In this document: piece after piece, positions 1 to 8,976 of the stretch
Position numbering within the stretch: position 1 is the stretch's first letter
How the letters are laid out: every line of letters starts with the position of its first letter
DNA from: Nakamurella panacisegetis
Lineage (GTDB): Bacteria; Actinomycetota; Actinomycetes; Mycobacteriales; Nakamurellaceae
Length of the DNA: 64,000 nucleotides
Assembly (NCBI RefSeq): GCF_900104535.1
Contig: NZ_LT629710.1
Coordinates: 3,569,501-3,633,500, forward strand
Direction: 5' to 3'
Made by a program: the position numbers and the translations under genes
Notes under the pieces: model-generated
Seen by the model: only the letters and a program-made list of their open reading frames with translations
Database searches by the model: none
Told to the model about the DNA's origin: nothing

Positions 1-1400
1 GGGTTGCGCCGGCGCTGCGCAAGGGCGGTCCGGTAGAACCACAGGCTGGAACCGGGATCGGCTTCCTCCGCCTCAGCTGTCTCGGCGGCCCAGTCCGCGG
101 GCTGGGGCAGCCACGGTGTGCCGGTCGGGCCGAACCCGAACGGGGCAGAGGCTCCGGACCACGGCAGCGGCACGCGGCAGCCGTCGCGGCCGAGACGTTC
201 CCCGTTGGTCTGCTCGAAGATCGGGTCCTGACGTAGCTCCGCGGGAATGTCCAGAACTTCCTCCAACCCGAGTTCCTCGCCCTGGTAGATGTACGCCCCG
301 CCCGGCAACGCCAACATCAGCGCGGTGGCCGCGCGGGCCCGGCGCCGACCGAGATCACCGCCGCCGTAACGGGTGACGTGCCGCACCACGTCGTGGTTGG
401 ACAGCACCCAGGTGGCCGGTGCTCCGACGTCGCGCAACTCGCCCAGGGTCTGGTCGATCACCTTCCGGGTGGCCGCCGCGTCCCAGCCGGCCTGCAGGTA
501 GTTGAAGTTGAACGCGGTGTGCAGTTCGTCCGGCCGCAGGTACTGGGCGAATCGGTCGGGATTCGGAACCCAGGCCTCGGCGACGAAGATCCGGTCGTCG
601 CCGTACTCGTCGATCACCTCGCGCCAGCCGCGGTAGACGTCGTGCACCTCGTCGCGGTCCCAGAACGGGTGATCCCCGTTGCTGGCCGCCGTCAGGAGAT
701 AGCCGTTGTCCGAGATGTCCGTCAAGGCCGGATCTTTCGCCAGACCGTGGGCCACGTCGATCCGGAAGCCGTCGACTCCGAGGTCCAGCCAGAACCGCAG
801 GATGCTCTGGAACTCGGCGACCACCTCGGGGTTGGTCCAATCCAGATCGGGCTGCTCCGGCGCGAAGAGGTGCAGGTACCACGAACCGTCGGGCACGCGC
901 GTCCAGGCCGGGCCACCGAAGTTGGACGTCCAGTTGTTCGGCGGCAGCTCACCGGTCGGTCCGCGGCCCTCCCGGAAGATGTAGCGGGCGCGCTCGGCGC
1001 TGCCGGGAGGGGCGGCCAGCGCAGCCTGGAACCAGACATGCTGGTCCGAGGTGTGGTTGGGCACCAGATCGACCACGATCCGGAGGTGGTGCTCGTGCGT
1101 CTCCCTGATCAGGGCGCGGGCGTCGTCCAGGGTGCCGAAGGACGGGTCGACATCTCGGTAGTCGGACACGTCGTAGCCCGCGTCGGCTTGCGGGGACGCG
1201 TAGAACGGGCTCAGCCAGAGCGCGTCGACCCCGAGCGCGGCCAGGTACGGGAGCCGGGACCGGACGCCGTTGAGATCGCCCATCCCGTCGCCGTTCGCGT
1301 CGGCGAAGCTGCGGGGATAGATCTGGTAGATCACCGCGGAGCGCCACCACGGGGCGGTCTTGGCCGGGGTGGCGGTCGGGTCCAGCTGCGCGGTGGTCAC
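1..1400 (-). CDS. GH13 alpha-glucosidase, 3' end cut by window edge
   Basis: Retaining glycoside hydrolase of the alpha-amylase superfamily, probably a cytoplasmic alpha-glucosidase or oligo-1,6-glucosidase that releases glucose from short alpha-glucosides. About 466 codons are visible and the frame is open at position 1; the family usually has 520-570 residues, so the missing part should be the small C-terminal beta domain. The GTG start (1398-1400) gives an N-terminus leading into PWWRSAVIYQIYPRSF, typical of the family, with no signal peptide. Catalytic motifs are in order: VPNHTSDQH, GFRIDVAHG (nucleophile Asp near residue 215), VAEAW (acid/base Glu near 275) and SNHDVVRH (near 335). It is divergent from a LacI-family gene, with palindromes between them, so repression by that protein is likely. 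Exact substrate specificity cannot be read from the sequence. Confidence 0.9.
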   Translation of the reverse strand, partial: MTTAQLDPTATPAKTAPWWRSAVIYQIYPRSFADANGDGMGDLNGVRSRLPYLAALGVDALWLSPFYASPQADAGYDVSDYRDVDPSFGTLDDARALIRETHEHHLRIVVDLVPNHTSDQHVWFQAALAAPPGSAERARYIFREGRGPTGELPPNNWTSNFGGPAWTRVPDGSWYLHLFAPEQPDLDWTNPEVVAEFQSILRFWLDLGVDGFRIDVAHGLAKDPALTDISDNGYLLTAASNGDHPFWDRDEVHDVYRGWREVIDEYGDDRIFVAEAWVPNPDRFAQYLRPDELHTAFNFNYLQAGWDAAATRKVIDQTLGELRDVGAPATWVLSNHDVVRHVTRYGGGDLGRRRARAATALMLALPGGAYIYQGEELGLEEVLDIPAELRQDPIFEQTNGERLGRDGCRVPLPWSGASAPFGFGPTGTPWLPQPADWAAETAEAEEADPGSSLWFYRTALAQRRRN

Positions 1401-1445
1401 GGCGATCCTCGGATTCGAAGCGGTCGAACGATGCGGTCGGATCAT

Positions 1446-1479
1446 TCAAGCGTTTGATGCACTCCTCGTCAAACCGGTT
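1446..1479. promoter_or_regulatory. Candidate LacI-family operators before the alpha-glucosidase
   Basis: Two imperfect palindromes centred on CpG, the usual layout of LacI-family operators, lie 46-79 nt upstream of the glucosidase GTG: TCAAGCGTTTGA at 1446-1457 (one mismatched pair) and AACCGGTT at 1472-1479. The adjacent LacI-family gene is the obvious candidate ligand. Binding is inferred. Confidence 0.4.
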
Positions 1480-1531
1480 GTCAAATGCGATATTCATGGC
1501 GGTTTCGGTCTGAATCGCGATCCCGATCGCC

Positions 1532-1547
1532 TGGTTAACCATTAACC
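1532..1547. promoter_or_regulatory. Overlapping palindromes just upstream of the lacI-family start
   Basis: TGGTTAACCA (1532-1541) is a perfect 10-bp palindrome, and the overlapping GGTTAA/TTAACC pair (1533-1538 and 1542-1547) forms a second inverted repeat. Both lie about 20-35 nt before the regulator ATG at 1568, where they could overlap its promoter. This AT-rich patch stands out from its surroundings. Autoregulation is a guess from position. Confidence 0.35.
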
Positions 1548-1567
1548 ATGTTCGGTACGGTGTCGGT

Positions 1568-2635
1568 ATGCCCCGTCACGTTGCGCGTCCCTCATTGGCC
1601 ACGGTGGCGGTCCGCGTCGGGGTGTCGACGGCCACCGTTTCGAACTCGTTCAACCGGCCCGAGAAGGTGTCGGACACGGTCCGGTCCAAGGTGCTGGCCG
1701 AGGCCGCTCGGCAGGGGTACGCCGGCCCCGATCCGGCCGCCCGTCAACTCAGCCGCGGGGGCCGCACCGACACCCTGGGTCTGCTGCTCACCGAGGAACT
1801 TCCGCTGGCCTTCACCGATCCGGCCGCGGTGGCGTTCCTGCAGGGGCTGGCGGCGAGTTGCCAGGGAGCAGGGCAGAACCTGCTCCTGATCTCGGCCACA
1901 TCGAACTCAGACGCCTCAGACGCCGTCCGCGCCGCCGTGGTCGACGGGTTCGTCGTCTATGCCGTCCGCGCCGACGACCCACACCTGCAGCGCATCCTCG
2001 ACCGCCGGCTGCCGACGGTTCTGGTCGACACGCCGGCGCCGACCGATGCCGTCGACTGGGTCGGACCCGACGACCGCGCCGGCGCGCGGGAACTGGCCGA
2101 GGTGCTGATCGAGCAGGGTCACCGCCGGATCGGCGCGATCACGGCCGGCCTGCGCGGGGCCCGCTATTCCGGACCGGCGGAACACCGGAGCAGCGCCGAC
2201 CTGCCGGCGTCGATCCATGGGAGCCGTATCCAGGGGCTTCGCGACGCGCTCGGCGCCGCCGGCCTGGACGACCTGCCCATCGAGGAACGTCCCGAGAACA
2301 CTCACGCGGCCGGAGCCGACGCACTCCACGCGCTGATGGACCGCCGGCCCGACCTGACGGCCGTGTGCGTGCTGATGGATGTCATGGCCATCGGCGCGTT
2401 GGCGGCGGCCCGGGACCGCGGTCTCGACATTCCCGGCGATCTCACCGTCACCGGCTATGACGACATCCCCCAGGCGGCGGCGGCCGGGCTGACCACGGTC
2501 AGTCAGCCGCTGACCGACAAAGGCCGGATAGCCGGCGAGTTGTACCTGAGCCGTCGGGCCGGCGGTCCGTCGCGGCGCCGCGTCCTGCCGACCCACGTGA
2601 AGGTGCGTTCCAGCAGCGGGCCCCCGCGGTGCTGA
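1568..2635 (+). CDS. LacI-family transcriptional regulator
   Basis: DNA-binding repressor or activator controlled by a small sugar. The 355-residue length is normal for the family. Residues about 8-30 form the LacI helix-turn-helix (SLATVAVRVGVSTATVSNSF), followed by the hinge and a periplasmic-binding-protein-like effector domain; the C-terminal motif GYDDIPQA is the usual LacI core sequence. The gene is divergent from the GH13 glucosidase at 1-1400 with CpG-centred palindromes between them, so local control of alpha-glucoside use is the simplest reading. The effector sugar cannot be inferred. Start ATG 1568 places the HTH at the N-terminus as in homologues; no strong Shine-Dalgarno is seen, so leaderless translation is possible. 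Confidence 0.9.
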   Translation: MPRHVARPSLATVAVRVGVSTATVSNSFNRPEKVSDTVRSKVLAEAARQGYAGPDPAARQLSRGGRTDTLGLLLTEELPLAFTDPAAVAFLQGLAASCQGAGQNLLLISATSNSDASDAVRAAVVDGFVVYAVRADDPHLQRILDRRLPTVLVDTPAPTDAVDWVGPDDRAGARELAEVLIEQGHRRIGAITAGLRGARYSGPAEHRSSADLPASIHGSRIQGLRDALGAAGLDDLPIEERPENTHAAGADALHALMDRRPDLTAVCVLMDVMAIGALAAARDRGLDIPGDLTVTGYDDIPQAAAAGLTTVSQPLTDKGRIAGELYLSRRAGGPSRRRVLPTHVKVRSSSGPPRC

Positions 2636-2729
2636 GCACCGGCCCGGCGGGCGGTCGCAGGGCCACCCGGCCCAGTACCTATGGTGGGAGGCACCCGGGT
2701 GCCACGGTCCGGGAGCGAAGGAGCAGCAG

Positions 2730-3821
2730 GTGTCGACGACGAAGTCAGAACCGTTGAAGGTCGGCGTGATCGGTCTGGGGTGGGCGGGCCAGCAGCACCT
2801 GGCGGCCTACCAGCAGATCGACGGGGTCGAGGTGGTCGGTCTCGCCGGCAAGGAGACCGACCTGCTGGCCGAACTCGGAGCCAAGCACGGGGTGCAGGGG
2901 CGGTTCGACAGCTGGGAGGAGATGCTCGGACTCGACCTGGACGCGGTCAGTGTGGCCGTCCCGACGTTCCTGCACGCCCCTATCGCGATCGCCGCCCTGG
3001 ACAAGGGCATTCACGTGCTCAGCGAGAAGCCCATCGCCCGGAACGGGGACGAGGCCAGGGCCATGGTCGACGCCGCCCGGCGGGCCGGGCGCGTCCTCGA
3101 CGTCGCATTCAACCACCGTCGTCGAGGCGACATCGGCGCCCTCAAGCAGATCATCACGGCCGGCGAGCTCGGCCGCCCCTACTACGCCAAGGCCTCCTGG
3201 CTGCGCCGGGCCGGGATCCCGGGGCTGAATAGCTGGTTCACCAGCCGGGAACTGGCCGGTGGGGGCCCATTGGCCGACATCGGCGTGCACGTGCTGGACT
3301 TCGCCCTGTACCTGCTCGGCGAGCCGAAGGTGCTTGCCGTATCGGCGGTGACGTACGCCGAGCTCGGTCCCAGAGGCCGCGGCGGCTCCGGTCGCACGGC
3401 CGCCGACGCGACCGTGTCGCCCTTCGAGGTCGAGGACTTCGCGTCGGCGTTCCTGCGACTGGAAGGGGGCGCGACGTTGTTGATCGAGGCGGGTTGGGCA
3501 GGCTACCGCAGCCCGAAGGATCTGATGGACTTCACCGTGTACGGCACCGACGGGGGAGCCGAACTGCGGATCGAGGGCGCGTCCTTCACCCCGGTCGGGA
3601 CCTTATCGGTGTTCACCGAGTCCGAGGGCCGCAACGCCGACCGTGTGGTCGCGGCCGAGCCGGGCCGGGCGCACCAGCAAGTGGTCGAGGACTTCGTGGA
3701 AGTGATCCGGTCCGGACCGGCGGCGTGGGCCCGGCACGACGGTTCTCTGGCCCTGATGCGGGCCGAGATCATCGACGCCGCTTACCTTTCCGCTACCCAG
3801 AACCGGGAGATCCAACTGTGA
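2730..3821 (+). CDS. Gfo/Idh/MocA-family NAD(P)-dependent oxidoreductase
   Basis: Probable sugar or polyol dehydrogenase of 363 residues. The N-terminal Rossmann fold begins with [14 protein letters not shown] (glycine-rich dinucleotide loop, residues about 10-23), and the family signature EKP occurs in LSEKPIARN near residue 98. The C-terminal alpha/beta substrate-binding domain follows. GTG 2730 is preceded by GAAGGAG at 2717-2723. The stop overlaps the next start (GTGA, 3818-3821), so the ThuA-like gene is translationally coupled. This pair often occurs in sugar, inositol or sugar-acid catabolism; the substrate here is unknown. Confidence 0.85.
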   Translation: MSTTKSEPLKVGVIGLGWAGQQHLAAYQQIDGVEVVGLAGKETDLLAELGAKHGVQGRFDSWEEMLGLDLDAVSVAVPTFLHAPIAIAALDKGIHVLSEKPIARNGDEARAMVDAARRAGRVLDVAFNHRRRGDIGALKQIITAGELGRPYYAKASWLRRAGIPGLNSWFTSRELAGGGPLADIGVHVLDFALYLLGEPKVLAVSAVTYAELGPRGRGGSGRTAADATVSPFEVEDFASAFLRLEGGATLLIEAGWAGYRSPKDLMDFTVYGTDGGAELRIEGASFTPVGTLSVFTESEGRNADRVVAAEPGRAHQQVVEDFVEVIRSGPAAWARHDGSLALMRAEIIDAAYLSATQNREIQL

Positions 3822-4558
3822 GTCGACCATTGCAGGTGACCGTCTGGAACGAAGCCGTCCACGAGGCTTCCGGCCGCCCGGCCAGCATGGCCACCGACTA
3901 CCCGGACGGCATCCACGGTGCCATCGCCGATGGTCTGCGCGAACTGCTGCCGCAGGCCCAGGTGCGGACCGCGGTCCTGGCCGATCCCGAGCACGGCCTG
4001 ACCGAGGAGGTCCTGGCCGGCACCGATGTGTTGCTCTGGTGGGGACATGTCGCCCACGACCAGGTGTCCGACGAGGTGGTGGAACGGGTGCACCGTCACG
4101 TGCTGGGCGGCATGGGGTTGCTCGTCCTGCACTCGGGGCACTTCTCCAAGATCTTCATCAAACTGCTCGGCAGCACCTGCTCGCTCATGTGGCGCAACGA
4201 GGCCGAGCGGGAACTGGTGTGGACGGTCAACCCCACCCACCCCATCGCGGCCGGTTTGCCTCACCCGATCGTCATCCCGCACCAGGAGATGTACGGCGAA
4301 CTGTTCGACATCCCCGAGCCCGACGATCTGATCTTCATCAGCTCCTTCGCCGGGGGCGAAGTGTTCCGATCCGGAGTGACGTTCCACCGCGGACGGGGTC
4401 GGATCTTCTACTTCTCACCCGGCGATCAGGAGTACCCGGTGTACCAGCAGCCGGAGATCCGTCGCGTACTCGCCAACGGGGTGGAATGGGCCGCTCAGCC
4501 GGACGTCCCCCGGGTCGCCCCGGCCGTCGATCACCCGCCGCGGGAATGGTTCGCCTGA
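3818..4558 (+). CDS. ThuA-like domain protein (trehalose-utilization family)
   Basis: A 246-residue protein with the ThuA class-I-glutamine-amidotransferase-like fold. Recognisable elements are [27 protein letters not shown] and [15 protein letters not shown], typical of ThuA proteins. In Rhizobiales ThuA acts with the ThuB dehydrogenase in trehalose/disaccharide catabolism; here the partner is the Gfo/Idh/MocA enzyme immediately upstream. Start GTG 3818 overlaps the upstream stop by 4 nt. The biochemical activity of the family is poorly defined, so I assign only family and likely coupling. Confidence 0.8.
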   Translation: MSRPLQVTVWNEAVHEASGRPASMATDYPDGIHGAIADGLRELLPQAQVRTAVLADPEHGLTEEVLAGTDVLLWWGHVAHDQVSDEVVERVHRHVLGGMGLLVLHSGHFSKIFIKLLGSTCSLMWRNEAERELVWTVNPTHPIAAGLPHPIVIPHQEMYGELFDIPEPDDLIFISSFAGGEVFRSGVTFHRGRGRIFYFSPGDQEYPVYQQPEIRRVLANGVEWAAQPDVPRVAPAVDHPPREWFA

Positions 4559-4684
4559 GTAGCCCGGGGCGGTAACTCCGGCCGCCCCCGCTCCGTGAGA
4601 TGGTTCGCCGAGGGGAAATACCGACCACACGGGTTTCGCCGCGGCACCTGACGGTGGCCGCGGCCCCGAAGAAGGAGGCGCGCC

Positions 4685-5791
4685 ATGTGCCCAGAGGCAC
4701 CCGTTGCGCCGAGCTCCGCCGGCGGACTGGAGGTCACCGGAACGACCCAGCACGATGCTTGGTGGGCCAAGGGATGGCCGCCGGTCGAACTGGTGCGGCC
4801 CGGGGTGTGGTCGGTGCCGGTCCCGGTTCCGGACAATCCGATCCGATACACCTTGTGCTACCTGTTGTTCGGTGACCGCGAACTGGTGGTGGTCGATCCC
4901 GGTTGGGACACCGACGCGGCCTGGGCGGCGCTCGAGGCCGGCGTCACCACGGCCGGGGCGTCGATCGGAGCCATCACCGGGGTCGTGATCACCCACGCGC
5001 ACCCCGATCACCACGGCATCACCGCGAGACTGGCCGCGGCGTCCGGCGCCTGGATCGGGATGCACCCGGCCGAGCGGGACTCCCTGCCCACCCATGCTTA
5101 CCCGGCCGGCACCGTCGCGGCCAGCGACGCGCGCTGGATCTCCGAACAGGGCGTGCCCGACGAGCTCGCCGATGCGCTGCGGATGTCCGAGGGCGGCATC
5201 GACACCTTCCGGGCCATGGCCGAGCCGACGGTACTCATCTCCGACGGAGATCGGATTGCGCTGGCCGGACGGGAGATCCGAGCCGTCTTCACGCCCGGCC
5301 ACACGCCGGGGCATCTCTGCCTGCACGACGTGGACAACGACCTGCTGCTGACCGGCGACCACATCCTGCCCCGGATCAGTCCCAACGTGGGTTTGCAGCC
5401 GCACTCCGCCGCCCCGCCCCTCGGCCCGTACCTGAACTCGCTACGGCGACTTCTCGGCTACGACAGCGCCGAAGTGCTGCCCGCGCACGAATGGCGCTTC
5501 CGGGGCGCGCGGCGGCGGATCGAGCAGTTGCTGGCCCACCACGAGGACCGGTGCGAGGAGATCCTCACCGTCATGGCCGATCTCGGGCCGTGCACGTCCT
5601 GGCAGGTCACCGAGCGGCTGAGCTGGTCGCGAGGGTGGGTCAACGTGACGGGATTCCAGCGCCGCGCCGCACTGGCCGAGACGATCGCTCACCTGGCCTA
5701 TCTGTTCCAGATGGCACGGATCGACCGGGCCGTCCCGGACGACGACGACCTCGCCGGCGGGGCGGCCACCGTCTATACGGCGCGCGGCTGA
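4685..5791 (+). CDS. Metallo-beta-lactamase-fold hydrolase
   Basis: 368-residue MBL-fold enzyme. The metal-binding motif THAHPDHHG lies near residue 103, the second metal ligands are in FTPGHTPGHLCLHD and the bridging Asp in LLLTGDHILP. The region after about residue 245 (AHEWRF, then a helical segment with SWQVTERLSW) resembles the C-terminal helical domain of LACTB2/glyoxalase-II-like MBL proteins. ATG 4685 has a strong [11 protein letters not shown], 10 nt upstream. It is monocistronic and ends close to the convergent CoA-transferase genes. Substrate, such as a thioester or lactone, is unknown. Confidence 0.8.
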   Translation: MCPEAPVAPSSAGGLEVTGTTQHDAWWAKGWPPVELVRPGVWSVPVPVPDNPIRYTLCYLLFGDRELVVVDPGWDTDAAWAALEAGVTTAGASIGAITGVVITHAHPDHHGITARLAAASGAWIGMHPAERDSLPTHAYPAGTVAASDARWISEQGVPDELADALRMSEGGIDTFRAMAEPTVLISDGDRIALAGREIRAVFTPGHTPGHLCLHDVDNDLLLTGDHILPRISPNVGLQPHSAAPPLGPYLNSLRRLLGYDSAEVLPAHEWRFRGARRRIEQLLAHHEDRCEEILTVMADLGPCTSWQVTERLSWSRGWVNVTGFQRRAALAETIAHLAYLFQMARIDRAVPDDDDLAGGAATVYTARG

Positions 5792-5800
5792 CGAGCGGCG

Positions 5801-6436
5801 TCAGCCAACGGTGACGGTGACCGGAGCGGCGGTGGCGTCCCGGAGCATCTGTTCGCTGACCCCAGGTGCCAGCTCGACCAACTCGAAGTGGTCGCCGGCG
5901 ACGTCCAGGACACCGAGGTCGGTGATCACCCGATCGACGACACCCTGGCCGGTCAGCGGAAGAGCGCACTGGGTCAGGAGTTTCGGCGCGCCCTTGGCCG
6001 TGTGATCCATCAGCACGATGACCTTTTTCGCCCCGTGCACGAGGTCCATGGCCCCGCCCATGCCCTTCACCATCTTGCCCGGGATCATCCAGTTGGCCAG
6101 GTCGCCGGAGGTCGAGACCTCCATCCCGCCGAGGACGGCCACGTCGATGTGACCGCCCCGGATCATCGCGAAACTGGTCGCCGAGTCGAAGTAGGAAGCA
6201 CCCGGCAGCACCGTCACGGTCTCCTTGCCGGCGTTGATCAGATCAGGATCGACATCCGTGTCGAGCGGGTACGGGCCAACCCCGAGGATGCCGTTCTCCG
6301 AGTGCAGGTTCAGCTCGACGCCGGCCGGCAGGTGGTTCGGGATCAGGGTCGGCAGCCCGATGCCCAGGTTGACGTACTGACCGTCGGACAGTTCGCGGGC
6401 GGCGCGGGCGGCCATCTGCTCGTGGGTCCAGGACAT
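5801..6436 (-). CDS. scoB: 3-oxoacid CoA-transferase, subunit B
   Basis: Beta subunit of a two-subunit CoA-transferase, likely succinyl-CoA:3-ketoacid (acetoacetate) type, moving CoA between succinate and a beta-keto acid. 211 residues, normal for the subunit. The active-site motif SENG is present with catalytic Glu at residue 47, following [13 protein letters not shown]. The start ATG shares one nucleotide with the subunit A stop (TGATG), so the two are coupled as usual. Substrate specificity, for example 3-oxoadipate versus acetoacetate, cannot be decided; no aromatic-pathway genes are adjacent. Confidence 0.88.
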   Translation of the reverse strand: MSWTHEQMAARAARELSDGQYVNLGIGLPTLIPNHLPAGVELNLHSENGILGVGPYPLDTDVDPDLINAGKETVTVLPGASYFDSATSFAMIRGGHIDVAVLGGMEVSTSGDLANWMIPGKMVKGMGGAMDLVHGAKKVIVLMDHTAKGAPKLLTQCALPLTGQGVVDRVITDLGVLDVAGDHFELVELAPGVSEQMLRDATAAPVTVTVG

Positions 6437-7215
6437 CAGGATTCCCCCTGCGCGTCGTCGCCCCTGCGGACGGTTCGCTTCTCGACCTGTTTGGCCGCCG
6501 CTTGTTCGGGCGTCAGGGCGACCACCCGCTGCACGAAGATCCCGGGCAGGTGGACGTCGTCCGGATCGATCGCTCCGATCGGCACGATCCGCTCGGCCTC
6601 CAGCACGGTGACCCCACCGGCCATCGCGATCGGAACGTTGAAGTTGCGGGCCGCGGAGTGGAACCGTGCGTTCCCGGCGGCGTCGGCCACGGCCGCCCGG
6701 ACCAGGGCGAAATCGGTCCGGATCCCCTCTTCGAGGACCATGGGTCGACCGGCGAACTCCCTGACCTCTTTGGCCGGTGAGCTCTCGGCGATCGTGCCGT
6801 CGACGTGGTAACGCCAGGGGAGTCCACCGAGCGCGACCTGCGTGCCCACCCCGGTGGGGGTGTAGAACGCGCCGATTCCGGAACCGCCTGCGCGCAGCCG
6901 TTCGGCCAGGGTGCCCTGCGGGGTCAACTCGACGTGCAACTCGCCGGCCAGGTACTGGCGGGCGAACTCCCGGTTCTCGCCCACGTACGAGGCGATCACT
7001 CGCTCGATCTGGCGGGCCTCCAGCAGTCGACCCAAACCGGCCCCGTCGACGCCGCAGTTGTTGGACACCACGGTCAGTCGGGCCGTGCCCCTGGCCCGAA
7101 CCGCGTCGATCAGGACCCACGGAATGCCGGCCAGGCCGAACCCCCCGACGCCCAAGGAGGCGCCGTCAGGAATGTCGGCGACCGCATCGGCGGTGCTCGC
7201 GGCCAACTTGTTCAT
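6436..7215 (-). CDS. scoA: 3-oxoacid CoA-transferase, subunit A
   Basis: Alpha subunit (259 residues) partnering the downstream subunit B. The family core is clear: [15 protein letters not shown] near the N-terminus, TVVSNNCG, and [14 protein letters not shown]. Start chosen at ATG 7215 (MNKLAAS) because GGAAGG lies a few nt upstream and homologues begin here; a longer open frame to 7338 has no gene-like content. First gene of a two-gene operon. Confidence 0.88.
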   Translation of the reverse strand: MNKLAASTADAVADIPDGASLGVGGFGLAGIPWVLIDAVRARGTARLTVVSNNCGVDGAGLGRLLEARQIERVIASYVGENREFARQYLAGELHVELTPQGTLAERLRAGGSGIGAFYTPTGVGTQVALGGLPWRYHVDGTIAESSPAKEVREFAGRPMVLEEGIRTDFALVRAAVADAAGNARFHSAARNFNVPIAMAGGVTVLEAERIVPIGAIDPDDVHLPGIFVQRVVALTPEQAAAKQVEKRTVRRGDDAQGES

Positions 7216-7386
7216 GTCTGCCTTCCGGTCGACGCCAGGCGAGATGGTTCGCCTAGCATGCCCTGCGCTGCTGGTGCCGGCTCGGGCGGGTGCGCGGCCG
7301 CGCCGGTTCCCGGCCTCGTCAGGAACGGGCCCCGCCACAACGTCATCACCGGGCGAGGCGAGTGAACCTCCAGGGTCGGCGGGGCC

Positions 7387-7428
7387 GGGCGGACCGCGCG
7401 GCTCCTCGGCCGCCTGCCCGGTCCGCCC
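7387..7428 (-). terminator. GC-rich hairpin after the sugar isomerase
   Basis: GGGCGGACCG (7387-7396) and CGGTCCGCCC (7419-7428) form a perfect 10-bp stem, 25-66 nt beyond the stop of the isomerase gene in its direction of transcription. No U tract follows, as is common for actinobacterial hairpin terminators. Confidence 0.45.
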
Positions 7429-7452
7429 TGACGCGCAGCTTCGACCAGATGC

Positions 7453-8463
7453 TCAGTCCTGCGTGGAGAAGGCAGCGTCGAAAGATGTCGCCGGCGGCGG
7501 GAAGAGCTGCGATCGGACGTACTCGATCGCCTCCGGGGCACCGTGGAGGCGGTCCATGCCGGCATCCTCCCACTCGATCGAGATGGGTCCTTCGTAGCCG
7601 ATCGTGGTCAGCATGCGGAAGCAGTCCTCCCAGTCGACGTCCCCGCGTCCGGTGGAGACGAAGTCCCAGCGGCGGCGCGGGTCGGCCCAGGGAAGGTGCG
7701 AGCCGAGGATGCCACGCCGCCCGTCGGGCGTGCGGACCTTCGTGTCCTTGCAGTCGACGTGGTAGATGCGGTCCTTGAAGTCCCAGATGAACTGGACGGG
7801 GTCGATGCCCTGCCACACCATGTGGGAGGGGTCCCAGTTGAGGCCGAAGGCCTCGCGGTGGCCGATGGCCTCCAACGCCCGCTGCGTTGAGTAGTAGTCG
7901 TAGGCGATCTCGGACGGGTGTACCTCGTGGGCGAAGCGCACGCCGACCTCGTCGAAGACGTCCAGGATCGGGTTCCAGCGGTCCGCGAAGTCCTGGTAGC
8001 CGGCATCGATCATGGCCGACGAGGCCGGCGGGAACATCGCGATGTACTTCCAGATCGAGGAACCGGTGAATCCGATGACGGTCTTCACGCCGAGGCGGGC
8101 CGCGGTGCGGGCGCTGTTCTTCACCGCTTCGGCGGCGCGCTGCCGCACACCCTCCGGGTCTCCGTCGCCCCAGACCCCTCTGGACAGGATGCCCTGGTGG
8201 CGTTGGTCGATCGGGTCGTCGCAGACGGCCTGACCCTGCAGGTGTACCGAGATGGCGTAGACCTTGAGGTTGTACCGATCGAGGATCTCGTGCCGGGATG
8301 CGATGTAGTCGTCGTCGACCGCGCCCCGTTCGACGTCGAGATGGTCGCCGGAGCAGGCGATCTCGAGACCGTCGTAACCCCACTCGGACGCCAGTCGGGC
8401 CACCTCCTCGAACGGAAGATCGGCCCACTGCCCGGTGAAAAGAGTGATCGGATGTGTGCTCAT
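7453..8463 (-). CDS. Sugar phosphate isomerase/epimerase-family TIM-barrel protein
   Basis: 336-residue AP-endonuclease-2-like TIM barrel, the fold of xylose isomerases and 2-keto-myo-inositol dehydratase/isomerases. Metal-site motifs are visible: DGLEIACSGDHLD near residue 32, FAHEVHPSEIAYD with conserved Glu and His, LNWDPSHMVW and YHVDCKD, then SIEWED near the C-terminus. It starts at ATG 8463 (MSTHPIT), rejecting a long arginine-rich extension. It is probably monocistronic, with a hairpin downstream. The nearby dehydrogenase and ThuA genes suggest a shared theme of sugar or polyol catabolism, though they lie on the other strand. Confidence 0.82.
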   Translation of the reverse strand: MSTHPITLFTGQWADLPFEEVARLASEWGYDGLEIACSGDHLDVERGAVDDDYIASRHEILDRYNLKVYAISVHLQGQAVCDDPIDQRHQGILSRGVWGDGDPEGVRQRAAEAVKNSARTAARLGVKTVIGFTGSSIWKYIAMFPPASSAMIDAGYQDFADRWNPILDVFDEVGVRFAHEVHPSEIAYDYYSTQRALEAIGHREAFGLNWDPSHMVWQGIDPVQFIWDFKDRIYHVDCKDTKVRTPDGRRGILGSHLPWADPRRRWDFVSTGRGDVDWEDCFRMLTTIGYEGPISIEWEDAGMDRLHGAPEAIEYVRSQLFPPPATSFDAAFSTQD

Positions 8464-8631
8464 GGCCCGCGACCTTACTCCGCACGGTGATCGGCCCCGA
8501 AGGAAGGCGGCCTGGCCGTGGGTCGGCGGTTGGCGTCGGCGGTCGGCGGTCGGCGTGGGCGTGGGCGTGGGCGTTCGGCGGTCGGCGGTGGACGGTTCGC
8601 CTCGGCGGTCGGCGTGGGCGGTTGTCGTCGG

Positions 8632-8725
8632 CGTCGCCGGAACGGGCGGGGTCTGCAGTTGGCGTCTGCGTCGCCGGCACGGGCGGGGTCTGCGGTTGGC
8701 GTCTGCGTCGCCGGCACGGGCGGGG
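8632..8725. repeat. 37-bp tandem repeat, about 2.5 copies
   Basis: Units at 8632-8668 and 8669-8705 differ at two positions, and a partial third copy runs to about 8725. Each begins CGTCGCCGGCACGGGCGGGG. The period is not a multiple of three, which argues against a coding repeat. Confidence 0.75.
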
Positions 8726-8740
8726 TTACTCGCCCGGCCC

Positions 8741-8866
8741 GGGTACTCGTAATACCTGCGAGTACCCGTCATGGTCCCGACGGTATGACAAGTGGACTCG
8801 CAGCATTACGAGTCACCCGCTGCCCCGCAGGGCGGTATGACGCGCGCGCACGCGGCATTACGAGCG
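8741..8866. repeat. Cluster of related palindromes with CATTACGAG and GTATGAC cores
   Basis: A perfect 9-bp hairpin, GGGTACTCG (8741-8749) with CGAGTACCC (8759-8767), is followed by two 32-bp direct copies starting with CGGTATGAC and ending with GCATTACGAG, at about 8781-8812 and 8833-8864. The first hairpin contains the same cores in inverted order (CTCGTAAT ... GTCAT). Within the first direct copy GACTCG/CGAGTC (8795-8800, 8809-8814) makes another stem. This looks like a short interspersed palindromic repeat family. Confidence 0.6.
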
Positions 8867-8954
8867 GTCCGCCGGTCCGCCGGTCCGCGACACGCCGAGC
8901 TGGGGTCCCTGCCGAGCGGCCGAACCCGAGGCGCGGCTCGACCGGCACGTGACA

Positions 8955-8976
8955 CCATTGACCGGTGGACCAAATG
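8955..8976. repeat. Direct repeat element, left copy
   Basis: Begins CCATTGACCGGT and ends AAATG. A closely similar element occurs at 9650-9672, so the pair brackets the NUDIX gene. It includes TTGACC, which could serve as a -35 hexamer. Confidence 0.5.

Noticed and set aside
378-1457. Long plus-strand ORF of 359 codons opposite the alpha-glucosidase
   Set aside because: It is the antisense shadow of the glucosidase frame, whose catalytic motifs are all in the minus-strand reading.
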